16,143 nucleotides of DNA from Phototrophicales bacterium (GCA_002794515.1 PGTJ01000023.1:1-16143); one strand, 5' to 3'; positions 6,562 to 15,588 are shown, numbered from the stretch's first letter. Numbers and translations: made by a program. Notes: generated by a model not told the origin, from the sequence alone.

Positions 6562-7821
6562 TTATTGATTCGCCTCTGGACGGAATACGGGAGCAAATAC
6601 CGAGTCGTATAGGCTCGATGTTAATTGATCGAACCATTCCTCGATAACCACAGGACCGTCAGCAGTTGAGACATTTTCGGTGATAACCAACATACGTCCT
6701 AGTTGTCGTACCATACGCGATTGCACCGATGCCACACCACAAGCAGTCACATTCCAGCTATAAATGGGCAAACCATAATAATTTGAGGCGCTCTGGGTAA
6801 AATCAGCATTGCCTTCGGTCATGAAAGTCATGATGAAGGATTCGTTATTCTGAACAGCAACAGCCTCAGCCCGTGATTCAAATACCAATACCCATTCACG
6901 CACACTTATAATCGGCAATTCGGCAATATTACAAGCCGTATTTTCATGACGAATAGAAGCGCTGAATAAGAAATTGTTCTCGGTTAATAATGCTGTAGCA
7001 TCGGCTTGAATACTTTCAGACATCAACGCAACCGTACCTTCGGCATCAAAGACACCCGTTAGATTGACATCGACCTCAACACCATCCAGTGGCTCTAATC
7101 CTGTGATAATTGCCTCGAAATCGGCTTGTGTGGCGGGTGCAGGGGGTTCATAACCACTGATGACCGAGTTGCGGTCGGTGATAATCACCACTGTATTCAA
7201 CATGGCACCGGGCGCAGTATCTGTTTGTGGATCGCGCAGGCGCAAACTGGTCACGACATCTTGACCAGACATCACCTCGCCAAAAATGGAATGGTTATAA
7301 TTGAGCCAATCAGTGACAACTGTTGTGATAAAAAACTGGCTACCATTGGTGTTAAATATGCCAGTATCCCGATTATTAGAATTAGCAGTTGCCAAAAGAC
7401 CAGCACGGTCAAAGGTCATGAAAGTGACATATTCATCAGGGACAGTATAACCCGGTCCGCCACGACCTGTGCCTGTGGGGTCGCCACCTTGTGCCATAAA
7501 ATCTTGTAATACACGGTGAAAGGTGGTGTTGTTATAAAAGCCATTTTGTGCCAAAAACACAAAACTATTCACGGTCTGTGGGGCGAGTGTCTCGAATAAA
7601 TCGACATATATCGCGCCTGCTTCTGTGCAAAACACAGCACTATAATCGACACCCGCCTCTAAGACTTGTTCAGGAGAAGTAAATTCACGGGTGGTCGGTT
7701 CTGGTGCGGGTGTGGCATTGGCGCAGATTTCATCTGGCGTTAATGGCTCAGAGGTCTGAGCAGAACTCGTAAACGGCACAATCAACAAACCGATAAGTAA
7801 CACAAGGGCTAATTTTTTCAT
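6562..7821 (-). CDS. Exported cyclophilin-type peptidyl-prolyl isomerase with extra C-terminal domain
   Basis: A signal peptide (charged MKK, hydrophobic core, cleavage near residue 21-22) exports this protein. Residues about 60-220 are a cyclophilin domain: FHRVLQDFMAQGGD (101-114, catalytic Arg R103), NGSQFFITT (159-167) and WLNYNHSIFGEV (172-183). These carry the proline-isomerase active site, so activity on extracytoplasmic proteins is likely. Residues about 225-419 form a second region of roughly 195 residues that I do not recognise. It has two Cys and a mixed alpha/beta look. Short bacterial cyclophilins lack it. The start is supported by GGAG about 10 bases upstream and by the signal peptide. 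It is transcribed away from the glycosidase gene and converges on IPK. Exported folding helper is the best reading; the extension is of unknown role. Confidence 0.9.
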   Translation of the reverse strand: MKKLALVLLIGLLIVPFTSSAQTSEPLTPDEICANATPAPEPTTREFTSPEQVLEAGVDYSAVFCTEAGAIYVDLFETLAPQTVNSFVFLAQNGFYNNTTFHRVLQDFMAQGGDPTGTGRGGPGYTVPDEYVTFMTFDRAGLLATANSNNRDTGIFNTNGSQFFITTVVTDWLNYNHSIFGEVMSGQDVVTSLRLRDPQTDTAPGAMLNTVVIITDRNSVISGYEPPAPATQADFEAIITGLEPLDGVEVDVNLTGVFDAEGTVALMSESIQADATALLTENNFLFSASIRHENTACNIAELPIISVREWVLVFESRAEAVAVQNNESFIMTFMTEGNADFTQSASNYYGLPIYSWNVTACGVASVQSRMVRQLGRMLVITENVSTADGPVVIEEWFDQLTSSLYDSVFAPVFRPEANQ

Positions 7822-7850
7822 TCAGTATATCTCCAATAGATTCTTCACAA

Positions 7851-7872
7851 AATGGGCATTTATAAACCCATT
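7851..7872. promoter_or_regulatory. Operator-like inverted repeat upstream of the PPIase gene
   Basis: AATGGG and CCCATT are perfect 6-base inverted arms separated by 10 A/T-rich bases. On the minus strand the centre holds TATAAA, a possible -10 element about 38 bases from the PPIase ATG. A possible -35 (TTGTGT) lies 18 bases away, which is weak. If real, this is a regulator site sitting on the promoter. It lies in the 142-base gap between the divergent PPIase and glycosidase genes. Confidence 0.25.
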
Positions 7873-7945
7873 CATCAGTGTAACACAAGAAATGATGACG
7901 AGATAGAGAAGCGTCTGATAAGCGTATGGCACTAACCCACTTATT

Positions 7946-7951
7946 TATGAT
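7946..7951 (+). promoter_or_regulatory. Candidate -10 element of the glycosidase gene, giving a very short leader
   Basis: TATGAT ends 12 bases before the glycosidase ATG, and there is no recognisable -35 at 16-18 bases. No purine-rich ribosome site precedes this ATG. A start about seven bases after the element would give a leader of about six bases, so the message may be effectively leaderless. Confidence 0.35.
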
Positions 7952-7963
7952 AAGATTTGCTAC

Positions 7964-9442
7964 ATGAACAGACGACTACACAAATATCTACTCATTATGA
8001 CGCTTATCGGGGCGTTATGGGCGTTATTCGCCTGTGCGCCAGAAGAGACTATCATCATTCGCATCACACCGACCCCGGCAGATGTGGGGGTTTTGCCTAC
8101 GCAAACAACAAGCATATCACAGACATCATCAGCAACAATCACAGCAACACCTTCGGCAACGGCGACACCCAGTATATCACCAGAACCGATTATCCCTTCA
8201 CAAACACCACAACCGATACCGACTATCGGTGAGGGGACATTCGTGGGTCCGATTATCCCACCCGATTATGTATTGCCAACATTGGTCATTCCATCGCCAA
8301 TCATTCCAACGGTCACACCCACACAACAAATCATCACCAACACGCCGAGCGGTCCTACCCCTACCCCAATCCCGCTATTAGATGCCTCGCGCATTGGGCT
8401 ACAATTGTATTCCAATGTTGGGCAAGCTGAATGGGAAGAATATGTGCGCCGTGCAGAACGGACGGGTGTGCAATGGATAAAAATTCAAGTGAATTGGGCA
8501 TTTTTACAACCCGATATGCCCAATGTGTTCAATGACCAAATGCAATTGTTCGAGCGCCAAGTCGAGGCGGCATCTCGCCCAGCCAATATGCGCGTGATGC
8601 TGAGCATCGCCAAAGCCCCAAGCTGGGCGCGTAGCACCACACAAGAAGATGGACCGCCCAATAATCCACAAGATTTAGCCAATTTCATCACCTTTATGCT
8701 CAAAGAGACCAAAATTGGGCAATCGATAGATGCTATCGAAATTTGGAACGAACCAAATCTCATCCGTGAATGGCGTGGCAACCTGCCCTTCAATGGCGCA
8801 GGATATATGCAATTATTTGCGCCAGCTTATAATGCCATTCGTGCTTATTCGCCGACCATACAAATCATCACCGCAGGGTTAGCCCCTACAGGCACACTCG
8901 GCTCTGATACCGTGGATGACCGTGTTTTCTTGCAACAAATGTATAGCGCAGGACTAGCCAATTATGGCACCGATGTATTTGTGGGTGTACATCCATATGG
9001 ATGGGGAAATGCGCCTGATGCGCGTTGTTGCAACGCCATCCCCGATAGAGGCTGGGATGACAATCCCAAATTTTTCTTCATCCAGAATATCGAAGACACC
9101 TACGCCATCATGCAAGCCAGTGGTCATGGCAATGCCAAAATCTGGATAACCGAATTCGGCTGGGCGACATGGGAAGGATTGCCTACCCAAGCACCCGAAT
9201 TATGGATGACCTACAACACCGCCAAAGACCAACTGAATTACACCATTCGGGCGTTCCAGATTGGTCAGTCATTGCCATATGTTGAAGGCATGATTTTATG
9301 GAATTTGAATTTTGCTAATATGTTCCGTGTGGAACAACGCGATGAGGTAGCAGGATATAGCATCATCAACCCTGCTCTATTGCCCGCAGAACGCCCTCTA
9401 TATTGGGCATTAATCCAAGCAACAGGATATAGCGGACAGTAA
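7964..9442 (+). CDS. Lipoprotein glycoside hydrolase, clan GH-A-like TIM barrel
   Basis: The N-terminus (RR, hydrophobic core, LFAC with the Cys at residue 24) is a lipoprotein signal, so the protein is probably tethered on the outer face of the membrane. Residues about 35-140 are a low-complexity Thr/Pro/Ser/Ile linker with TPTP-like units. The catalytic domain (about 142-492) has the two GH-A glutamates. The acid/base is E263 in IEIWNEPNL, at the end of strand 4. The nucleophile is E397 in WITEFGW, at the end of strand 7. They lie 134 residues apart, as expected. HPYGWG and a vicinal Cys pair (C355-C356) sit between them. It resembles GH39- and GH5-like proteins, but the sugar specificity cannot be assigned. 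A glycan-binding protein is excluded only by the intact glutamates. The upstream region lacks a Shine-Dalgarno sequence; the start is fixed by the signal peptide. Confidence 0.87.
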   Translation: MNRRLHKYLLIMTLIGALWALFACAPEETIIIRITPTPADVGVLPTQTTSISQTSSATITATPSATATPSISPEPIIPSQTPQPIPTIGEGTFVGPIIPPDYVLPTLVIPSPIIPTVTPTQQIITNTPSGPTPTPIPLLDASRIGLQLYSNVGQAEWEEYVRRAERTGVQWIKIQVNWAFLQPDMPNVFNDQMQLFERQVEAASRPANMRVMLSIAKAPSWARSTTQEDGPPNNPQDLANFITFMLKETKIGQSIDAIEIWNEPNLIREWRGNLPFNGAGYMQLFAPAYNAIRAYSPTIQIITAGLAPTGTLGSDTVDDRVFLQQMYSAGLANYGTDVFVGVHPYGWGNAPDARCCNAIPDRGWDDNPKFFFIQNIEDTYAIMQASGHGNAKIWITEFGWATWEGLPTQAPELWMTYNTAKDQLNYTIRAFQIGQSLPYVEGMILWNLNFANMFRVEQRDEVAGYSIINPALLPAERPLYWALIQATGYSGQ

Positions 9443-9447
9443 TATCA

Positions 9448-9479
9448 GATACAGGGGCGCAGTTTGTTGCGCCTCTATA
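9448..9479 (+). repeat. Intergenic palindrome, copy 2 of a dispersed repeat; possible bidirectional terminator
   Basis: The stem AGGGGCGCA / TGCGCCTCT (9 pairs, one G-T) closes a 6-base loop in the 40-base gap between two convergent stops, an apt place for a two-way terminator, although the T tract is poor. It matches the minus strand of 2709-2737 almost base for base, including GATA before the stem and TATA after it. Confidence 0.65.
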
Positions 9480-9482
9480 TCG

Positions 9483-10802
9483 TTATGGATTAATCAACCC
9501 CAAATCACGGGCGACATCGGTCAATGTGCCACCTGTGCGTGCATAACGGATGGTCATCACGCGACTTTGGATGATATTGCGTTCTGCTGGCACACGGTCA
9601 TCGGGGAAAACTATCAGCCAAAATTGGCGGGCAAATAAAAATTGGTCACGATGCTCACTATAATCACGCCCACCTTGCAAGATAATCCCCTGCTCATATA
9701 AATAATCGGCGATGAAATTCAACCCCTCCATCGATAAATTATTGGCGCCATATGGACCATCGGCACTTCGCATCCATGTGACATAATCATACGTGCTGTT
9801 CCAAAATAATTCATCACGGTCGGCACGGACGATGCGTTCTATCTCGGCATAAATTTCATCTGTCCGATCACCACCATTGACCGACATCGAGACGACCAAC
9901 AAATCGCGGTCATCCAATAACATCAAACCCGCATCTGCCGTGAGCCATTCTTGGCGATTATTATTTTCATCGCCTGGTCCCACAAATCCATCTTTGCTCA
10001 CGGGCATACCGCCTAAATTTTGTGCCGTGAGTTCTAAAAAGCCCGGATACCCCTCTACGATAGACATCACGGCTTTCGCCACTGCATACGCATCTTCGGG
10101 CAACTGATGATACATCCAATAATAATAACGGGCTAAATCGAGTGGCGTGACCAGATTATTATAAAAACGTGGCACACCATAAATTTGTGTGGTGCGTGTA
10201 TCAAATTGGCGCACGATGAACGCGGGGTTATTTGTGCCACCTTTATCCCACTCGCGCAAGCCACTATTTGATGAAATCCCAATCACATCATATGACCACT
10301 GATTAAATGCCGAAACAGGATGATACGTCTCACGATAAGGGGTATAGGCATATGTATAGAGCAACACATCACCCGTTGAGAAATTATCGCTATAAACAAT
10401 CATCCGATACAAATCATTGAGAATGTCATAATAGCTATCCCACGCATCAACAAATGCTTCTGGAACGGCATCACGCTTCGCATTCCAATATTCCACAGGC
10501 AGGCTACCCCATATCTCAGATGGGACAAAATGCAAAAAATAAATGAGGATGGGACCTTTGATGGCGGATACTACTGGCAATTGCTGGGTGATATTCACGC
10601 CAGCCAACAATTCATCGGCAGTGAGGTCGTAGAGCAAAAATCCAAGCGGGCGATTTTGTGCCAATTCGGTAAATATGGCGGTATATGGGGCATTATCTGC
10701 CAAAGTTTGCGGGTCACTATCAGGCGAAAATAAGGATGATTGGGCGAATATCCCGCCGATTATCATCCACACCACAATGGCGATGCTCATCAAAAAACGC
10801 AT
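9483..10802 (-). CDS. Exported beta-lactamase-fold serine hydrolase
   Basis: This is a 439-residue exported protein with an N-terminal hydrophobic signal (about 1-21). It shows the class A beta-lactamase/penicillin-recognising order of motifs: S79-x-x-K82 (SAIK), S138-D139-N140 in IVYSDNFS, the helix VTPLDLARYYYWM (218-230), and K270-D271-G272 where beta-lactamases usually carry KTG. The nucleophile and SDN loop are intact, so hydrolysis or transfer on an acyl substrate is plausible. Resistance to beta-lactams is not implied. About 150 further residues follow the KDG motif; they are not part of a minimal beta-lactamase, and I do not recognise them. GAGGTGAT lies 4-7 bases before the ATG. The gene starts only 20 bases after the rpoC terminator and has no obvious promoter of its own. 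It converges on the glycosidase gene. A murein-modifying or esterase role is a guess. Confidence 0.85.
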   Translation of the reverse strand: MRFLMSIAIVVWMIIGGIFAQSSLFSPDSDPQTLADNAPYTAIFTELAQNRPLGFLLYDLTADELLAGVNITQQLPVVSAIKGPILIYFLHFVPSEIWGSLPVEYWNAKRDAVPEAFVDAWDSYYDILNDLYRMIVYSDNFSTGDVLLYTYAYTPYRETYHPVSAFNQWSYDVIGISSNSGLREWDKGGTNNPAFIVRQFDTRTTQIYGVPRFYNNLVTPLDLARYYYWMYHQLPEDAYAVAKAVMSIVEGYPGFLELTAQNLGGMPVSKDGFVGPGDENNNRQEWLTADAGLMLLDDRDLLVVSMSVNGGDRTDEIYAEIERIVRADRDELFWNSTYDYVTWMRSADGPYGANNLSMEGLNFIADYLYEQGIILQGGRDYSEHRDQFLFARQFWLIVFPDDRVPAERNIIQSRVMTIRYARTGGTLTDVARDLGLINP

Positions 10803-10821
10803 TTGATCACCTCTGTCTATC

Positions 10822-10862
10822 CAAAATAAAAGCGAGTGCGGATAGTCCCGACTCGCTTTTAT
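10822..10862 (-). terminator. Rho-independent terminator of rpoC
   Basis: A perfect 12-bp stem (ATAAAAGCGAGT with ACTCGCTTTTAT) with a 13-base loop lies 22 bases after the rpoC stop. On the minus strand the stem ends in CTTTTATTTT, a clear T tract. The loop can form a small inner CGG/CCG pairing. Confidence 0.88.
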
Positions 10863-10884
10863 GATGTAGCCCGTTAGATGGGCA

Positions 10885-13800
10885 TTACATATCTTTCATA
10901 TCTTCTGTGCCATCGAATTCATCAAAGAATTCGGCGCTATGGTCTAATGCGCCTTGCGCCTCAAGCGACACATCTGGCGCGATCAACTCCCGATCTTGAT
11001 AGGTATGGAAGCCAGTCCCTGCTGGGATGAGTTTGCCGATGATGACATTCTCTTTCAGACCATACAGACGGTCTACTTTGCCTTCGATTGCCGCCCCTGC
11101 CAAGACCTTAATGGTATGTTGGAAGCTAGATGCCGAAAGGAAGCTATCGGTGCTGAGGGCGCATTTGGTGATACCCAGCAATACAGGCACGCCTGCGGCG
11201 GGTTCTAAACCTTGTGCCAACAATTGCTCATTCATATCCAATAAGCGCAAACGGTCAATCATCTCGCCAGGGAGCAATGGGCTATCGCCACTGCGGGTGA
11301 TTTGCACTTTAGAGAGCATCTTACGGATGATGACCTCAAAGTGTTTATCGGAGATATTCACCCCCTGATTGCGATACACCTTTTGGATTTCTGAGAGCAA
11401 ATACATTTGGGTTTCTTCTTCACCCAAGACACGCAAAATCTTATGCGGACTCTTCGAGCCTTCGGTCAATTGTTGCCCCGCATAGACTTCTTTGCCTTCC
11501 TCAACATTCGGCAATAGACGAGCGGCAGATGGCAATTCATATTCGACAACCTCACGCTTTTCATAACGCACGTAGATGGTATGTCCTTCTAAGTGGACTG
11601 TGCCTTCCATCTTGGCGACCAGCACTTCTTCACCATCATCATATACATAACGGGCAAGTGGTTGCCCTTCTTTGACCTTTGCCTCATCTTGGACTTCAAT
11701 CTCCCAACCAACTGGGATATCATGCTGTTCGCTGAATACTTGGCTATTGATGACTTGGGCAATCCGCACACCATCACGCTTGAGCAAGCGTAATGTGCCA
11801 CCAATATCGGTCATGACCGCCTCGCCTTTCGGCTTTTTGCGGGCTTCAAATAACTCTTCTACACGGGGCAAACCACTGGTGATGTCACCCGATGCCTGTG
11901 CCGTACCACCTGTATGGAAGGTACGCAGAGTCAACTGAGTCCCGGGTTCGCCGATGGATTGTGCGGCAACGATGCCCACCGCCGCACCAATTTCGACCAT
12001 ATCACCACGCCCCAAATCACGCCCATAGCATAACGCACAAATCCCATGAATGAGGGCGCAGGTCATTGGACTACGCACATACACCTCTTCAATGGTGCTA
12101 TTTTGAATAATATCGGCGACATCTTCATCAATCATGCCGTTGCGTGGCACAATCAAGATGCCCATTTCGGGGTGATAAATATCGCGTGCCGCACACCGCC
12201 CGACAATCCGTTCAAATAACGTCTGTCCTGCTACGTCATCACTACGGCGAATGACCATCCCGCGTTCTGTGCCACAATCCACACGGTTCACAATCACATC
12301 TTGCGCCACATCCACTAAACGACGCGTGAGATAACCCGCATCGGCGGTACGAAGTGCAGTATCTGCTAAACCTTTCCGTGCGCCATGTGTCGAGATGAAA
12401 TATTCGAGCGCCGTCAGACCTTTACGGAAGTGGCTGATAATAGGCAAGTCGATAATCCGTCCAGAAGGATCTGCCATCAAACCACGCATCCCCGCCAATT
12501 GGGTGATAGGACCGAACCCCCCTTTTGTCGAGCCAGATAGCGCCATGATAGCAATTGGACCATATGGGTCAAGTGTATCACGGATGAGATCTTGCAATTT
12601 ATCTTTGGCACGTCCCCATTCATCAATGGTGGCTTGATAGCGCTCATCTTCGGTCATCAGCCCACGCCGATAATCGCGTTCTGCCGCCTCGACAACCGCT
12701 TCGGCATCGGCAATAATGCGCTCCCGTTCTTCAGGGATGGTCAAATCACTGACGGCGATGGTTGTGCCAGAGATGGTGGCATAATAAAAGCCGAGATTTT
12801 TAATGGCATCTACCAAATCGGTTGTGCGGTCAGAACCAATCTTACGATAGGCGCGATCGACTAAGGTTTGTAATTGCTTCTTGCCCATTGTCTCTTGGAC
12901 ATAACGCAATTCATCAGGAAGAATGCGATTAAAAATGGCACGCCCGACGGTGGTCAATTCGGGTTCGGCTTGAGGTTCACGATGGTCATAATAATTACCC
13001 AGCAAAATTGGGGTATGTAATCCGACCAAGCCCAAACGGTATAAATATTCGACCTCATCCATATCGACAACAATACGGCGCTCATTGACATTGGCGAGTT
13101 CGACCTTATCTTGTAGACCCTTTTTCTTGATAACCTTGAGCATTTCGTAACCATTGGCGAGCAAACAATCGACCTCGCCTTCGAGTAATGCCCGCAATGT
13201 GCGGTCAAATGCCGATTCAACGACCTTTTTGCGCCCTGTATCATCTACTTGCACAGTATCTTCGTACAATATCATGCCCGGAATCACACGGCGCATGGCG
13301 AAATAATACCCATTACGGCGGAAGGGTATGCCAACACGCACTTTGGGATTATATATATTCTCAATGTGGCGGAAGGCATCTGCTTTTTCTTTGAGTGTAA
13401 CCACCTCGATAGTCGGATCCATAGTTAGGTAATAATTTCCTAACACCATATCTTTGGCGGGACCGACAACGGGTTGACCATCAGCAGGCTTGAGCAGGTT
13501 TTTGGTGCTGAGCATCAAATCACGGGCTTCTTTGACTGCTTTATCGCTGAGTGGCACATGCACCGCCATTTGGTCGCCATCAAAATCGGCATTAAACGCC
13601 GAACATACCAACGGGTGGATTTGGATAGCCTTGCCCTCGACTAATTGTGGTTCAAAGGCTTGAATCCCCAAACGGTGCAGAGTTGGCGCACGATTGAGCA
13701 ATACGGGACGTTCTTTGATGACCTCTTCAAGCACTTCCCAGACTTCTGGTTTTTCGCGCTCGATGATGCGTTTTGCACCTTTCACATTGCTGGCATAATT

Positions 13801-15489
13801 ATGGCGCACCAAACGGCTAATCACAAATGGGCGATATAATTCGAGCGCCATCGTCTTGGGCAACCCGCATTGGTACAATTTCAGGCGCGGACCGATGACG
13901 ATAACCGAGCGTCCAGAATAATCGACCCGTTTGCCCAATAAATTACGGCGGAAGCGACCTTTTTTGCCCTTCAGCATATCGCTTAGCGATTTCAACTCGC
14001 GCCGTCCACGTCTGCTCAAGGCTTTACCCCGTTGGCTATTGTCAATCAGGCTATCTACCGCCTCTTGAAGCATCCGTTTTTCGTTACGCACAATCACATC
14101 TGGCGCACCCAATTCCAATAGGTGCTTGAGGCGATTATTGCGGTTAATCACACGGCGATACAAATCGTTGAGATCACTGGTGGCAAAACGTCCACCATCC
14201 AATTGCACCATCGGACGCAAATCGGGGGGAATAACGGGTAAAATGGTTAAAATCATCCATTCGGGGCGATTTTCGCTCTTACGCAAACTCTCGACCACGC
14301 GCAAGCGTTTGGTCGCCTTCTTTTTGCGTTGTTTCGATTTTGTATTGCGAACTTCGTGCCATAGCTCTTTCGCCAATTTATCTAAATCCAAATCTTTCAG
14401 GATTTTATAAAAGGCTTCTGCACCCATATCGGCAGTGAACACTTGGCTATATTTTTGACGCAATTCACGATAGCGCGTCTCTGATAAGAATTGCAACACA
14501 TGCAATTCTTTGATCTCCTGACGCGCTTTCTCGGCGGCACTACGAACAGTCACCATCCGTTGGTCGAGTTCGCCGAGATGTTCTTCTTCGAGTAATGCCG
14601 CTTGATGGGCAATTGCATCGGCTTGATTATCTAACCCATCAAGGTCTATTTGGCGTAACCGCTCAATCTCAATTTGAATTTCGCTGAGATGTTGATTAAC
14701 AGCGGCATTCACACGAGCAATATGGTCATTATTCACCACTTCGCCTTTGGTGGCAACAACCAAATTTGCCCCTTCAAAATTGATATCTTCACTGACAGTT
14801 TGCCCTCGTAAACTTTCTAAGCGGGCTTGAATGGCTTGTGCCTCGGACATGAAACGGTCGGTCAGGCGTGTGAATTCTTCATCATAGTGACGATTAATTT
14901 CGGCGGCACGCGATTCAAATTCATCGAGTTGGGTATCACGTTGTGACTTGATGATTTCCATCTGTTCCCGAATATCACCACCGAGTTCGTCCTCTTTAGA
15001 TTGTAGTTCTTTATCGATTTTATCCAAAGCACGACGACGCGCTTCTTCGTCAACATGCGTCACGACATATTGCGCAAAATAAAGGACACGGTCTAAATTA
15101 CGACGGCTGATATCGAGCAAAAGCCCTAAATAACTGGGGACACGGCGGGTATACCAAACGTGCGCCACTGGGGCGGCGAGTTCAATATGCCCCATACGTT
15201 CACGACGGACAGATGAGCGCGTGACTTCAACACCACATTTATCGCAGACAATACCGCGATAACGGATATTTTTATACTTCCCACAATAACATTGCCAATC
15301 ACGGGTGGGACCAAAAATTGCCTCACAGAATAAACCATCTTTTTCTGGACGCAAACGGCGGTAGTTAATGGTCTCTGGTTTTGTCACTTCCCCATAAGAC
15401 CACGACTTTATTGCATCTGGCGATGCCAAGCTAACGCGCAGTGCGCTAAATTCCTTCGCCTCAATCGTAGACGAATTATCTTTCTGCAT
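10885..15489 (-). CDS. rpoC: DNA-directed RNA polymerase subunit beta'
   Basis: This is the catalytic clamp subunit of RNA polymerase. The active-site Mg motif NADFDGDQMAVH is at 633-644 (D635, D637, D639). The first zinc site is C67, C69, C82, C85 and the second is C1072, C1144, C1151, C1154. The bridge helix FISTHGARKGL lies around H1035. The trigger loop contains QLTLRTFHTGG (1185-1195, H1192), with Leu where E. coli has Met. No large insertion follows the trigger loop, unlike the E. coli SI3. At 1534 residues the excess over a minimal beta' is an insertion of about 185 residues (about 146-332), highly charged and heptad-like, so largely coiled coil. It sits where Thermus carries its own different insertion. 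AAGAGGAG lies 10 bases before the ATG. rpoB is not upstream; the neighbour is an unrelated small protein. Two promoters and a terminator frame it as a single-gene unit. Confidence 0.98.
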   Translation of the reverse strand: MQKDNSSTIEAKEFSALRVSLASPDAIKSWSYGEVTKPETINYRRLRPEKDGLFCEAIFGPTRDWQCYCGKYKNIRYRGIVCDKCGVEVTRSSVRRERMGHIELAAPVAHVWYTRRVPSYLGLLLDISRRNLDRVLYFAQYVVTHVDEEARRRALDKIDKELQSKEDELGGDIREQMEIIKSQRDTQLDEFESRAAEINRHYDEEFTRLTDRFMSEAQAIQARLESLRGQTVSEDINFEGANLVVATKGEVVNNDHIARVNAAVNQHLSEIQIEIERLRQIDLDGLDNQADAIAHQAALLEEEHLGELDQRMVTVRSAAEKARQEIKELHVLQFLSETRYRELRQKYSQVFTADMGAEAFYKILKDLDLDKLAKELWHEVRNTKSKQRKKKATKRLRVVESLRKSENRPEWMILTILPVIPPDLRPMVQLDGGRFATSDLNDLYRRVINRNNRLKHLLELGAPDVIVRNEKRMLQEAVDSLIDNSQRGKALSRRGRRELKSLSDMLKGKKGRFRRNLLGKRVDYSGRSVIVIGPRLKLYQCGLPKTMALELYRPFVISRLVRHNYASNVKGAKRIIEREKPEVWEVLEEVIKERPVLLNRAPTLHRLGIQAFEPQLVEGKAIQIHPLVCSAFNADFDGDQMAVHVPLSDKAVKEARDLMLSTKNLLKPADGQPVVGPAKDMVLGNYYLTMDPTIEVVTLKEKADAFRHIENIYNPKVRVGIPFRRNGYYFAMRRVIPGMILYEDTVQVDDTGRKKVVESAFDRTLRALLEGEVDCLLANGYEMLKVIKKKGLQDKVELANVNERRIVVDMDEVEYLYRLGLVGLHTPILLGNYYDHREPQAEPELTTVGRAIFNRILPDELRYVQETMGKKQLQTLVDRAYRKIGSDRTTDLVDAIKNLGFYYATISGTTIAVSDLTIPEERERIIADAEAVVEAAERDYRRGLMTEDERYQATIDEWGRAKDKLQDLIRDTLDPYGPIAIMALSGSTKGGFGPITQLAGMRGLMADPSGRIIDLPIISHFRKGLTALEYFISTHGARKGLADTALRTADAGYLTRRLVDVAQDVIVNRVDCGTERGMVIRRSDDVAGQTLFERIVGRCAARDIYHPEMGILIVPRNGMIDEDVADIIQNSTIEEVYVRSPMTCALIHGICALCYGRDLGRGDMVEIGAAVGIVAAQSIGEPGTQLTLRTFHTGGTAQASGDITSGLPRVEELFEARKKPKGEAVMTDIGGTLRLLKRDGVRIAQVINSQVFSEQHDIPVGWEIEVQDEAKVKEGQPLARYVYDDGEEVLVAKMEGTVHLEGHTIYVRYEKREVVEYELPSAARLLPNVEEGKEVYAGQQLTEGSKSPHKILRVLGEEETQMYLLSEIQKVYRNQGVNISDKHFEVIIRKMLSKVQITRSGDSPLLPGEMIDRLRLLDMNEQLLAQGLEPAAGVPVLLGITKCALSTDSFLSASSFQHTIKVLAGAAIEGKVDRLYGLKENVIIGKLIPAGTGFHTYQDRELIAPDVSLEAQGALDHSAEFFDEFDGTEDMKDM

Positions 15490-15557
15490 GTAGCACGCAC
15501 TCCTCTTGATGGACTATCAACAACGAACAACCCACTGAGACTAAAAATACAAAAAGT

Positions 15558-15588
15558 GCGATAGAAAAAGGGGTCATTTTTTCATCGC
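15558..15588 (-). other. Hairpin in the rpoC leader
   Basis: On the minus strand GCGATGAAAAA pairs with TTTTTC-T-ATCGC, an 11-bp stem with one bulged T and an 8-base loop containing CCCC. It lies in the leader downstream of both promoter candidates, about 70 bases before the start codon. The lower half is A/U only, so stability is modest. It could be a control structure or chance. Confidence 0.35.

Noticed and set aside
8060..8385. Apparent repetitive tract in the glycosidase gene, considered as a repeat array
   Set aside because: It is the low-complexity Thr/Pro/Ser coding linker of the lipoprotein. There is no fixed-length unit or spacer pattern as in a CRISPR or satellite array.
9483..10802. 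Antibiotic-resistance beta-lactamase
   Set aside because: The fold motifs are present, but KDG replaces KTG, the protein is much longer than class A enzymes, and nothing around it suggests a resistance cassette.
13645..14410. Plus-strand ORFs of 64-94 codons across rpoC
   Set aside because: They are antisense to highly conserved beta' sequence and have no start signals or family resemblance.
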